Source: HGM04593 sp045588485 (lineage in GTDB: Bacteria > Bacteroidota > Bacteroidia > Bacteroidales > Bacteroidaceae). Taken from it: a DNA stretch of 14,605 bases. The notes below the pieces were generated by a model that made no database searches, was not told the DNA's origin, and worked only from the letters and a program-made list of their open reading frames with translations. Shown here piece by piece: positions 1 through 7,546 of the stretch (position 1 is the first letter of the stretch; every line of letters begins with the position of its first letter). The stretch covers positions 1-14,605 of the forward strand of contig JAZNEI010000058.1 of the NCBI GenBank assembly GCA_045588485.1, given 5' to 3'. Both the position numbers and the translations under genes were made by a program.

Positions 1-2
1 AC

Positions 3-92
3 GTAAAATGCTCACGATGTTTTTTGGGTGCTGCGGAACTCGCTTCGCTCAAACATCCTCGCACTTAATCCAAAAAACATCTACCATTTTAC
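3..92. repeat. Imperfect inverted repeat (fold-back element)
   Basis: Bases 16-27 (GATGTTTTTTGG) are the exact reverse complement of 70-81. Outside them, 3-10 (GTAAAATG) is the exact reverse complement of 85-92. Only short unpaired stretches (11-15 and 82-84) separate the two paired blocks, so about 20 base pairs can form a stem around a loop at 28-69. The loop holds two short CTCGCTTCGCTC-like runs. No gene is seen here. An open frame at 8-199 crosses the stem and the next repeat and looks accidental. The element could be a non-autonomous fold-back repeat, a transcript-end structure, or part of a larger interspersed family. The pairing is seen directly; the role is unknown. Confidence 0.6.
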
Positions 93-156
93 TAATTTTC
101 ATACGGCGCACCAATGAACAACCTTATGATTTTATGAAAAAATGGGCTTGCTTTAT

Positions 157-325
157 TATTTTTGAGGTAAACCTCGAAAATAGACTGCACTCGCTTTGAA
201 AAATACTGAAGTGAACTTCATATTTATCGCTCGTTTGTTAGTATTTTTGAGGTAACCTCGAAAATAGACTGCACTCGCTTTGAAAAATATTGAAGTGAAC
301 TTCATATTTATCGCTCGTTTGTTAG
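157..325. repeat. Two tandem copies of an 85-base repeat carrying two hairpins each
   Basis: Copy 1 is 157-241 and copy 2 is 242-325. They are nearly identical: copy 2 lacks one A in a hairpin loop and has one C-to-T change. The first 8 bases of the unit (TATTTTTG) recur at 326-333, as if a third copy had begun. Each copy contains two inverted repeats. The first is TATTTTTGAGGT paired with ACCTCGAAAATA (157-168 with 171-182, and 242-253 with 255-266). The second is TGAAGT-GA-ACTTCA. The single-base deletion falls in the loop and leaves the stem intact, which fits selection on a structure. From the last repeat to 423, where the mannose isomerase gene ends, I see nothing recognisable. Confidence 0.85.
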
Positions 326-423
326 TATTTTTGTTGTAAAAGTGGCAATATTAGCTCCGTCAATAGCACTTTTTGGGATTATTCTATTTTTATCGGACAG
401 TAATAAAATCTAATGAGTATCAA

Positions 424-1386
424 TTAAATCCAGCTTGTAAGAATCTTCATTTTGCCGTTGGGGACAATATTCAGCGTTGTTGCTGTTGCAGGAACAAGAA
501 TCGACTCGCCCTGACGCATCTGAATCTCTTCGCCTTTGTTATCGGTAATCATTCCCTCGCCTTCGGTGCAGATGATAATTACAAATGAGTCGAGATTGGC
601 AAGGTCGATGTTCTGTTGCTCGGTGAGGTTGTATAGTGATGTGGTAAAGTAGGGGCACGATACAAGTTCGACACGTTTGTTGTCCTCGGCCTCGTAGTGT
701 GTACGGTAGTCGTCCTGCACGCTATAGTCGATGACAGCCTTACTCTGCTCGGTATGCAGCTCGCGAGGGTTGCCGTTGGCATCAACGCGGTTAAAGTCGT
801 AAATGCGGTAGGTGATGTTCGAGGTCTGCTGAATTTCGGCGATAAAGGCACCTGCACCGATAGAGTGGATACGTCCGGCAGGCAGGAAGAAGAGGTCACC
901 TGCGTGAATGTCATACTCGGCCAAAAGGTCGGTGATGGTGTTGTCGGCGATGCTTGCCTCGTACTCCTCGGGTGTTACCTGCTTTGCGAATCCCGAACGA
1001 AGGCTAGAACCGGGGTCGGCATCTACAACATACCACATCTCGGTCTTTCCCTTTGACTGATGGCGTTCCCAAGCCTGCTCGTCGTTGGGGTGAACCTGGA
1101 TAGAGAGGTCCTGGCGTGCGTCGATGAATTTTATCAGCAGGGGAAACTCATTGCCGAAGCGCTCGTAGTTGGCTGCACCAATCAATTTTGCACCGTCGCG
1201 CTCGAGAAGCTCGGGAAGCATCATTCCTGCATCGGGTCCCTCGGCAACAACCGATTCGTTATCTTTTACTCCCGATATTTCCCAACTTTCGCCAATCTGT
1301 TTCTGGTCGGATAATATTCCTTTGTAGGGGAGAATCTTCTCGCCGCCCCACAACATCGATTTTAGGATAGGTTTAAATTTGTACAT
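424..1386 (-). CDS. manA: Mannose-6-phosphate isomerase, class I (320 aa)
   Basis: Cytosolic zinc enzyme that interconverts mannose 6-phosphate and fructose 6-phosphate, linking mannose use and GDP-mannose supply to glycolysis. The short class I layout is complete. Near the N-terminus is LKSMLWGGEKI. The zinc-ligand motif is IQVHP, with Gln97 and His99. Glu116 lies in GKTEMW and His174 in LPAGRIHSIG. The family signature QQTSNITYRIYDFNR follows, with the catalytic Arg194. A second cupin-like half ends the protein. The frame stays open upstream to 1473, which would overlap the phosphatase gene. The family normally begins near MYKFKP, so the ATG at 1386 is the likely start. The HAD phosphatase gene ends 61 bases upstream on the same strand, so the two are probably co-transcribed. 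I saw no convincing separate promoter. Zinc ligands are assigned by family knowledge. Confidence 0.95.
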   Translation of the reverse strand: MYKFKPILKSMLWGGEKILPYKGILSDQKQIGESWEISGVKDNESVVAEGPDAGMMLPELLERDGAKLIGAANYERFGNEFPLLIKFIDARQDLSIQVHPNDEQAWERHQSKGKTEMWYVVDADPGSSLRSGFAKQVTPEEYEASIADNTITDLLAEYDIHAGDLFFLPAGRIHSIGAGAFIAEIQQTSNITYRIYDFNRVDANGNPRELHTEQSKAVIDYSVQDDYRTHYEAEDNKRVELVSCPYFTTSLYNLTEQQNIDLANLDSFVIIICTEGEGMITDNKGEEIQMRQGESILVPATATTLNIVPNGKMKILTSWI

Positions 1387-1447
1387 AGTGTCTATTGTTT
1401 TGTTAGTTTGTCCTATTATGCTACTAATTTGCGAAAATAGTGATTTT

Positions 1448-2086
1448 TTATAAAATATCGGCCAATTTTGCAAAATCTTCTATAATATATTCTGCTCCTG
1501 CTGCTATAAGCTCTTCGCGTTTGCCGTTGCCGTATGTAACGCCGCAAGTGTGACATCCTGCACGTGCTCCCATGAGAATGTCGAAATGTGTATCGCCTAC
1601 GACAATGGTATCATCGGCATTGCATGCAAAGTGTTGTAGAATTTTTAGTACAGGCTCGGGGTGAGGCTTGGCATTTTGAGTGTCGTCGGCACCAACGACA
1701 AGGGATATTATCTCTTTAATCTCCATCTCGGCTATATACTCGTTCAATGTGTGACGGTTGCGGCTGCTGGCAACTGTAAGCGTATAACCCTGTGCGTATA
1801 GTCTGTGCAGTGTCTCTAGGGTGTGAGGAAAGGGTTTTACTGCTCCCCGAGTGTTGTTACGATAAAATATCCGGCGATAGGTGTCGGTGCATAGTTCGCC
1901 TGTGGCATCATCTATTGCATATAGGCTCATAAATGCTTTTTTCAGTGGCAGCCCTATGGTGGCGGCGCACTCCTCGTCGGTGCGTGGCTCCAAACCAAGC
2001 TGCTTGATTGTCTGCTGAAAGGTATTTACGATGAGGCTCTTTGTATCGCCTATTGTCCCGTCAAAATCAAGTATTATAAGTTTCAT
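1448..2086 (-). CDS. HAD-superfamily phosphatase, phosphoglycolate phosphatase-like (212 aa)
   Basis: Predicted cytosolic Mg-dependent phosphatase of the haloacid dehalogenase superfamily, with a small alpha-helical cap. All four HAD motifs are present. Motif I is DFDGT, with nucleophile Asp7 and Asp9. Motif II is the serine in VASSR (107-108). Motif III is Lys140 in NAKPHPEP. Motif IV is GDTHFD, with Asp165 and Asp169. Residues 14-90 form the cap. This is the usual architecture and length for Gph/YjjG/PgmB-like enzymes. Without a cap-specificity match the substrate cannot be told apart between phosphoglycolate, a nucleoside monophosphate and a sugar phosphate. It lies just upstream of the mannose isomerase gene on the same strand, so a sugar-phosphate substrate is plausible but unproven. 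It starts at ATG 2086 and diverges from the outer-membrane barrel gene across a 132-base intergenic gap. Confidence 0.88.
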   Translation of the reverse strand: MKLIILDFDGTIGDTKSLIVNTFQQTIKQLGLEPRTDEECAATIGLPLKKAFMSLYAIDDATGELCTDTYRRIFYRNNTRGAVKPFPHTLETLHRLYAQGYTLTVASSRNRHTLNEYIAEMEIKEIISLVVGADDTQNAKPHPEPVLKILQHFACNADDTIVVGDTHFDILMGARAGCHTCGVTYGNGKREELIAAGAEYIIEDFAKLADIL

Positions 2087-2139
2087 ACTCTCTCACTTTT
2101 ACCGCTAAGATAGTTCTAAATCCTCTAATATTATGTTTT

Positions 2140-2171
2140 TTTGCATTTTTTTCTCTTTTATTGTAACTTTT
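2140..2171 (+). promoter_or_regulatory. Putative Bacteroidota-type promoter for the barrel-protein gene
   Basis: TTTG at 2140-2143 (the -33 element) is followed after 20 bases by TAACTTTT at 2164-2171. That matches the -7 consensus TAnnTTTG at all but the last base. Transcription would begin near 2178, leaving a leader of about 40 bases before the ATG at 2219. The spacing fits the known 19-21 base range. The assignment is by pattern only. Confidence 0.45.
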
Positions 2172-2218
2172 CACTAATTTGTGCGTCTATTTTATAGAAA
2201 CCTTTTTAACTATATTTT

Positions 2219-4495
2219 ATGAAATATTTTTTCGTCTTTTTGGTTCTATTAGTGCCTGTCTCGCAGCTTATGTCGCAGAATATAACAGGAAAAGTCGTTG
2301 ATGAGCAATCGCAGGCAGTAGAGGGGGCAAGTGTTGTACTACAAACTATCGACTCGACATTTGTAGATGTTGCACTGACTGCTGCCGATGGAACTTTTGT
2401 CATACCATCATTGCTCGAGGAGTTCAGCCTTATTGTGCAGCACCTCTCCTATTTTCATAAAGAAATTGTCTCGGATAAGCGTAGCGTGGGTACAATTGTA
2501 TTAAAACAAAAAGGCGATGAACTACAGGAGATTGTAGTGACTGCCGAACGTCCTTTGGTGCGTGTCGAGAATGGGGCGCTCGCCTACGACGTTGAGGCGA
2601 TGGCTCAGAATAGCACCGCTAATAATGCATACGAGGCTATGCTAAGAATCCCCGGTGTCTCCGAGAGTGCCGATGGTGTCCTTTCGCTTGCAGGAGCAGG
2701 CTCTCTTACGGTAGTACTTAACGGCCGTCCCTCCTCGATGACAGCCGAGCAGTTGGCAACTCTGCTGCGCAGCACTCCCGTCGACCGTGTCGAGAGAGCC
2801 GATGTAATGTACAGTGCACCTCCTCATTTTCACGTGCGCGGTGCTGTTGTAAATATTCAGCTTAAAAAAAGTAAAGACTATATTCTGCAAGGCGAGGTCG
2901 GGGCCGATTACTCCAATCGTTACACCGATAATTACGGTGCGCACGCCAATCTGCGCTTCGCAACACCAAAAATAGCATTCGACCTGATGTATAATGTGGC
3001 GGAGTATGCCGAGGCGCAGAAGATAAACAGTCAATCGTTGCATCTATACGATGGCAAGGTGTATGACATCCGACAAATTCAACTTTCTTTAGGCGAGGGG
3101 CAGAAACATAACTATCGTGCTGCTTTTGAGTATAATTTTAGCGATAAAAACAATCTCTCGCTTGCCTATTCGGGCTATTTCTTCCCTACATCAGATACTC
3201 ACTCGCTGTCGGATGGTAATTTCCAGAAATCCGAGAGTAATACCACTGACGACTGCAACCGTATGCATAATATAGCATTGAATGTGCAGTTGGGCGAGGG
3301 ATTTTCGGCAGGTGTCGATTATACTAACTTTAAAAGGAATGACAATAGTCGTATGTCGGTGCTCTATAAGGAGAACAACGCTCTTGCCAATGTAGCCTAC
3401 ACCTCGGGGCAGAGTATAAACAGCCTCTCGACCTATGCCGACCGAAAACATTCGCTTTCTCGCGGATGGACTCTCGGTTACGGTGCGTCATATAAATATA
3501 TCTCAACCGAGAATTTTCAGCGTTACAGTGCAACTCTTGCACAGTCGGTTCCCGATGTAGATGAAAGGCTCGACGAGACAACTGCATCGCTCTATCTCTC
3601 GGCAGGCAAGCAATATGCCTCGGGGGTGTCGTTTAATCTGTCGGCAACAGGAGAATACTACCAGATTGGCGACTATAAAAAGTGGTCGTTCTATCCGCAA
3701 GGTTCGCTCACGTGGTTTCGCAATCCCAATCACATATTGCAAGCGTCGCTTTCTGTCGATAAGACTTTCCCAAGCTATTGGGCTATGCAGGCAACGGTAA
3801 ATTATCTCGATGGTTACAGCGAACTGCACGGCTCGCCGGGGCTGCGTCCGCTCACAACTTATAATATGAATGTAAATTATATCTACAAGCAGAAATATGT
3901 TGCCGGTCTTTTCTATATTTATAATGATAAACTCTTTGCGCAGGCACCCTATCAGTCGAGTGAACGTTTGGTTCTTATATACAAGATGCTCAACTGGAAC
4001 TATCTGGCGCAGATGGGTGTGAATTTTGTTCTCCCTGTGAAGGTTGGTAATTGGCTCGACAGCAGAGCTACTCTTACCGGATTGTATATGCACCAGCGTT
4101 GCGACGACTTTTTCGACCTCGGCTTTGTGCGCGATAATTGGACCGCTGTGGCTACGTTAAATAATAATTTTATCCTTTCCGAAGCTATCTCTTTGGAACT
4201 TAATGGGTTTATTCAGTCGCCTGCTGCTCAGGGTACATTTGATATTCCCACTATGGCAAGTGTTACTGCCGGTGCTCGCTGGACTTTTGCCAAGAAAAAA
4301 GCCTCGCTGACACTCCGTTGGAACGATATTTTTGACACATATTCGCCTGACCTTTCAATCGACTATAAGGGGCAGAAGATGGAGATGGATAATAATTATT
4401 ATACAAGTTTCTTCTCGCTCAACTTTGTCTATCGCTTCGGTGGATACCAAAAGCACGAGATAAAAGAGGTGGATACCTCGCGTTTCGGTCGCTGA
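2219..4495 (+). CDS. Outer-membrane beta-barrel family protein with CarboxypepD_reg-like and plug domains (758 aa)
   Basis: Predicted TonB-receptor-like outer-membrane protein. Residues 1-20 are a signal peptide (MKYFFVFLVLLVPVSQLMSQ), cleaved at about 19-20. Residues 21-97 form a CarboxypepD_reg-like beta sandwich, starting NITGKVVDEQ and including ADGTFVIPSL. Residues 103-216 are a plug domain. It has the LQEIVVTA opening, RIPGV, VVLNGRP, and an APPHFHVRGAVVNIQLKK segment, where the commoner wording is nearer P-A-x-Y-D-A-x-G-x-x-G-I-I-N-I. The rest, to 758, is aromatic-rich alternating sequence typical of the OMP_b-brl_3 barrel, ending in NFVYRFGG plus a short polar tail. Such proteins are TonB-dependent transporters or close relatives. 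No SusD-like partner is nearby, so the cargo is unknown. The gene stands alone on the plus strand and ends inside a strong terminator. Confidence 0.9.
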   Translation: MKYFFVFLVLLVPVSQLMSQNITGKVVDEQSQAVEGASVVLQTIDSTFVDVALTAADGTFVIPSLLEEFSLIVQHLSYFHKEIVSDKRSVGTIVLKQKGDELQEIVVTAERPLVRVENGALAYDVEAMAQNSTANNAYEAMLRIPGVSESADGVLSLAGAGSLTVVLNGRPSSMTAEQLATLLRSTPVDRVERADVMYSAPPHFHVRGAVVNIQLKKSKDYILQGEVGADYSNRYTDNYGAHANLRFATPKIAFDLMYNVAEYAEAQKINSQSLHLYDGKVYDIRQIQLSLGEGQKHNYRAAFEYNFSDKNNLSLAYSGYFFPTSDTHSLSDGNFQKSESNTTDDCNRMHNIALNVQLGEGFSAGVDYTNFKRNDNSRMSVLYKENNALANVAYTSGQSINSLSTYADRKHSLSRGWTLGYGASYKYISTENFQRYSATLAQSVPDVDERLDETTASLYLSAGKQYASGVSFNLSATGEYYQIGDYKKWSFYPQGSLTWFRNPNHILQASLSVDKTFPSYWAMQATVNYLDGYSELHGSPGLRPLTTYNMNVNYIYKQKYVAGLFYIYNDKLFAQAPYQSSERLVLIYKMLNWNYLAQMGVNFVLPVKVGNWLDSRATLTGLYMHQRCDDFFDLGFVRDNWTAVATLNNNFILSEAISLELNGFIQSPAAQGTFDIPTMASVTAGARWTFAKKKASLTLRWNDIFDTYSPDLSIDYKGQKMEMDNNYYTSFFSLNFVYRFGGYQKHEIKEVDTSRFGR

Positions 4496-4544
4496 TATAA
4501 AAAGGAATAGGCAGGTAAACACACCTGCCTATTCCTTTTTATAT
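4495..4544. terminator. Bidirectional intrinsic terminator between convergent genes
   Basis: Bases 4495-4516 are an exact 22-base reverse complement of 4523-4544, with a 6-base loop (AAACAC, 4517-4522). The GC-rich core GGAATAGGCAGGT is flanked by an A-run on one side and a T-run on the other. The hairpin plus U-tract therefore works in both directions, serving the plus-strand barrel gene and the minus-strand hexosaminidase gene. The left arm begins at the last base of the barrel gene's TGA. Confidence 0.93.
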
Positions 4545-4555
4545 AGAAGTATCTC

Positions 4556-6598
4556 TTATTCTACAACTATCTCGTCGGTAAAGAGCCATCCGCCATACTG
4601 GCCGGGACGTGCCACGTAACGTATGTAACGGCCTTTAGCCTCGCCTTTCCACGCAAAATTCTTGAATGTGAGAGCATCGTCGCGCATAATCTCGTGGTTG
4701 ATGCGTGTAAGCTCCTCGAAATTCTCATTATCCTCGGAAATTGATACGATAACCTCGGCTGGCATAAATATCTCGGGGTTGCAAATTTGCATAAAGTCGG
4801 CACCGATAGATTTTACTGCCTTGCTCTCGCCAAGGTCGATAGTGACATCTACACCGCCTTTTATAAAGCCCTGCCATACTCCGTCGTTGTTGTTCCAAGC
4901 GCCTCGGTGTCCATCGACAAGTGTGGTGTCGCCGCCAGCCGCATAGCCTTTGAAATAGGGGCGTGCGTATGTAACCTTCTTGCCAATGGCAAGGTGATTG
5001 ACGGGTGCATCGGCCTCGGGACGGTTACCTGTCTCGTTTGCAAGGTCAAAGGGGTTATAGCCCTTGCTCTTCAGATAACTGACAGCTGTGAGGGCGCGGT
5101 TGCGGAAACAGTCGAAGTTCTTTACCTCTACTGCGCTCCAACCTACCTCGGCAATGGCAAGGATACGGGGGTAAATCATCATCTCCATATGCTCGGGGGT
5201 GGGGATATACTCGGCCCATAGGTTGCCCTGAACACCGTAGATGAGCTTTGCCTGCTCGCAGTCGAGTGTGTCGGGAACAGGGTTGTAGCTATATACTTTC
5301 TTTAAAGGCAGATAACCACCGATTGCCTCGGGGAGTGTGTGTGGAGCATCCTGATACTGGTCGAGGTAGCAGTGTGTGCCGGGCGACATTATGGCTTTGT
5401 GTCCCATTGATGTGGCTTTAAGTCCTCCCTCTGTACCGCGCCACGACATTACTGTGGCATTTGGTGCGAGTCCTCCGTCGAGAATCTCGTCCCAACCGAT
5501 AATCTGACGGCCTCTGCTGTTTACAAATTTCTCGACGCGGTGTATAAGATAGCTCTGAAGCTCGTTGACATCTTTCAAGCCCTCCTCTTTCATACGCTTC
5601 TGACATAGAGGGCAGCTCTTCCACGATACCTTTCCTGCCTCGTCGCCTCCAATATGTATATACTCCGAGGGGAACAGCTCGATAACCTCGCTGAGTACAT
5701 TCTCCAGAAACTCGAAAGTCTTCTCGTTACCCACACAAAAATCGGCTTGTTTGTAGGGCTCGTGTGTACAAGATATTTCGGGATAGGCAGTGAGTGCCTC
5801 CTCGCTGTGTGCCGGCATCTCAATCTCGGGGATTATTGTTATCTGACGCTGTGCTGCGTAGGCTACAATCTCGCGAATGTCCTCCTGTGTGTAATAACCG
5901 CCGTGTGCGTTGGGGGTACCCTCTTCGGCATATTTGCGGCCGCTGTTCCACCAAACTTTCCACACAGGATGGTCGCGCCAAGCGCCCAACTGTGTCAGAC
6001 GGGGATATTTTTTTATCTCGATGCGCCAGCCTGCTGCGTCGGTGAGGTGCAGATGCAGACGGTTCATCTTGTAACGTGCAAGAGCGTCAATCTGTTTCAG
6101 CACAAAGTCCTTATCGAAGAAGTGACGTGATACGTCTAGCATCATACCACGATAAGCAAAGCGTGGCTCGTCGACGATGCGCCCGTAGGGTACACCGCCC
6201 TCGTTGTCGATAAACTGTAATACTGTCTGTATTCCGTAGAAAAGGCCGGCCTCGCTTGTCGCTTCAATATTAACACCGTTAGCGTCGGTTGTCATCACAT
6301 AACCCTCGGGCGAGGTGATGCCATCGACTTTTTCGCTAATCTTAAGAGCTATACGGTTCTCTTGTGCGTTATTGTCGGTTGTGAGTGACAGGGGAGTGGT
6401 GCCCAAATAGTGTGTCAGATTTTGGGTTGTGCTCTCGGGAGCCTCAATGGCCAGTTTGCTCTCTTTGTCGAACTCGAAATTGCTGTTAAGCAGTTGTGTG
6501 CCGAGTGGCATTGGGATAATGTCGAGTGGCTTTGTACGTTCTTGTGTGCAGCCTACAAATGCAAGCAATACAAGGGTAAGGGTCAGTAGATTTTTCAC
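4556..6598 (-). CDS. Beta-N-acetylhexosaminidase, GH20 lipoprotein (680 aa)
   Basis: Surface or periplasmic lipoprotein predicted to remove terminal beta-linked GlcNAc or GalNAc from host or dietary glycans. Residues 1-17 are a lipoprotein signal with lipobox AFVGC (Cys17). Residues about 20-140 form the GH20b N-terminal domain. The catalytic TIM barrel, about 144-490, contains FAYRGMMLDVSRHFF, LHLHLTDAAGWR, PEIEMPAHS and the Asp319-Glu320 pair in HIGGDEAGK. That pair is the polarising Asp and acid Glu of substrate-assisted catalysis. It also has the GWDEIL and VQGNLWAEY motifs. Residues about 535-680 form a discoidin (F5/8 C)-like or GH20-associated C-terminal beta domain. The start is GTG at 6598: an in-frame stop lies two codons upstream, and this start gives a complete signal peptide. 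It is the last gene of the four-gene run, 28 bases after the homoserine acyltransferase gene. Confidence 0.94.
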   Translation of the reverse strand: MKNLLTLTLVLLAFVGCTQERTKPLDIIPMPLGTQLLNSNFEFDKESKLAIEAPESTTQNLTHYLGTTPLSLTTDNNAQENRIALKISEKVDGITSPEGYVMTTDANGVNIEATSEAGLFYGIQTVLQFIDNEGGVPYGRIVDEPRFAYRGMMLDVSRHFFDKDFVLKQIDALARYKMNRLHLHLTDAAGWRIEIKKYPRLTQLGAWRDHPVWKVWWNSGRKYAEEGTPNAHGGYYTQEDIREIVAYAAQRQITIIPEIEMPAHSEEALTAYPEISCTHEPYKQADFCVGNEKTFEFLENVLSEVIELFPSEYIHIGGDEAGKVSWKSCPLCQKRMKEEGLKDVNELQSYLIHRVEKFVNSRGRQIIGWDEILDGGLAPNATVMSWRGTEGGLKATSMGHKAIMSPGTHCYLDQYQDAPHTLPEAIGGYLPLKKVYSYNPVPDTLDCEQAKLIYGVQGNLWAEYIPTPEHMEMMIYPRILAIAEVGWSAVEVKNFDCFRNRALTAVSYLKSKGYNPFDLANETGNRPEADAPVNHLAIGKKVTYARPYFKGYAAGGDTTLVDGHRGAWNNNDGVWQGFIKGGVDVTIDLGESKAVKSIGADFMQICNPEIFMPAEVIVSISEDNENFEELTRINHEIMRDDALTFKNFAWKGEAKGRYIRYVARPGQYGGWLFTDEIVVE

Positions 6599-6626
6599 AG
6601 GTTATTGTTTTTTGGATTTTATTGCT

Positions 6627-7502
6627 CTATTTTACATAGTATCTAAGCCAATTGCCGAATAGCTTTTGGGCATCGTTCTGCCACAGTGCTTTTGGCGGCT
6701 GAGAAGGGTCGTCGTTAGGATAGTAGTTTCTGGGAGCCTCTATCGGTAATCCCTTTGACTGGTCGCGTTTATACTCCTCGTCAAGAGTACACAGGGCATA
6801 TTCCGAGTGTCCGGTAATGAAGAAATTGCGTGTGTCGCGTTCCTGTACTATATAAACACCCGACTCGGACGATTCGGAGAGAAGTTCTATACGCTCCTCG
6901 GCAACTATTGCTTCGCGATGAATGTCGGTGTGGCGGCTGTGTGGCACATAGTGTGTGCTTCTGAAGCCTTCGAACAGCTTTACATCGTTGCGCAGCAGAT
7001 GGTGTGGAAACACTCCGAACATCTTCTTGGGCAGCAGATATTTTTGTATCCCGAATTTGTGGTACAGCCCGGCTTGTGCAGCCCAACAGACAAACAGGGT
7101 GGATGTGACATTGCTTTTTGCCCACTCGAAAATCTCGCATAGCTCGGGCCAATAGGTGACCTCCTCAAACTCTATCTTCTCGATGGGTGCTCCTGTTATT
7201 ATCAACCCGTCGAAGTGACGGTGGCGCAACTCACCAAACCCTTGGTAATATTGTTGCATGTGCTGTGGTGAGGCATGCTTGGGAATGTGGGTGTCGAGCT
7301 TCATAAGGGTTAGTTCAACCTCGGCTTCTGTGCTCGACAGTATACGTATGAAATCGGCCTCAGTGGTCTCTTTCATAGGCATCAGATTCAGCAGTGCTAT
7401 ATGTAGGGTATTACCCGTTGAGGATTTCAGCTCCTCAACGGGTATACCTTCATTCTTTACTGCTTGCAGGGCAGGAAGCCCTGTCGGTACTTTTATAGGC
7501 AT
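6627..7502 (-). CDS. metA: MetA-family homoserine O-acyltransferase, probably acetyl-CoA-specific (291 aa)
   Basis: Cytosolic first committed enzyme of methionine synthesis, which acylates the hydroxyl of L-homoserine. The whole MetA fold is present. The nucleophile is Cys139 in TLFVCWAAQAG. The His232/Glu234 pair is in FITGHSEY, and the C-terminal block is NYYPNDDPS. Numbering runs three behind E. coli MetA (Cys142, His235, Glu237). On that register E. coli Gly111, the residue associated with succinyl-CoA use, corresponds to Glu108 here, in GAPIEKIEF. In characterised family members a glutamate at this site goes with acetyl-CoA. Homoserine O-acetyltransferase activity is therefore the better prediction, although automatic annotation usually says succinyltransferase. 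It sits 44 bases downstream of the M13 peptidase gene and 28 upstream of the hexosaminidase gene. No SAM riboswitch or other methionine control element is seen in these gaps. Confidence 0.95.
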   Translation of the reverse strand: MPIKVPTGLPALQAVKNEGIPVEELKSSTGNTLHIALLNLMPMKETTEADFIRILSSTEAEVELTLMKLDTHIPKHASPQHMQQYYQGFGELRHRHFDGLIITGAPIEKIEFEEVTYWPELCEIFEWAKSNVTSTLFVCWAAQAGLYHKFGIQKYLLPKKMFGVFPHHLLRNDVKLFEGFRSTHYVPHSRHTDIHREAIVAEERIELLSESSESGVYIVQERDTRNFFITGHSEYALCTLDEEYKRDQSKGLPIEAPRNYYPNDDPSQPPKALWQNDAQKLFGNWLRYYVK

Positions 7503-7546
7503 ATTCTCTATTGTAAATCAATGGTTAGAGAATAATTGTTACTTTC

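Noticed and set aside
8..199. 63-codon plus-strand frame at the left edge
   Set aside because: It runs through the inverted repeat and into the tandem repeat unit. The second repeat copy does not keep the same frame after its one-base deletion. It looks like repeat DNA rather than a protein gene.
157..333. CRISPR array or tandem attachment sites
   Set aside because: The units are contiguous 85-base copies with no spacers, and there is no integrase or cas gene nearby.
1387..1473. 29-residue N-terminal extension of the mannose isomerase
   Set aside because: It would overlap the upstream phosphatase gene, and the family begins at the MYKFKP methionine at 1386.
2087..2139. Promoter for the HAD phosphatase gene on the minus strand
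   Set aside because: TATCTTAG resembles a -7 box, but no TTG or TTTG lies 19-21 bases upstream, so the evidence is too weak to call.
3503..4093. 196-codon minus-strand frame opposite the barrel-protein gene
   Set aside because: No motifs or family resemblance, and it lies wholly inside the strongly supported barrel domain on the other strand.
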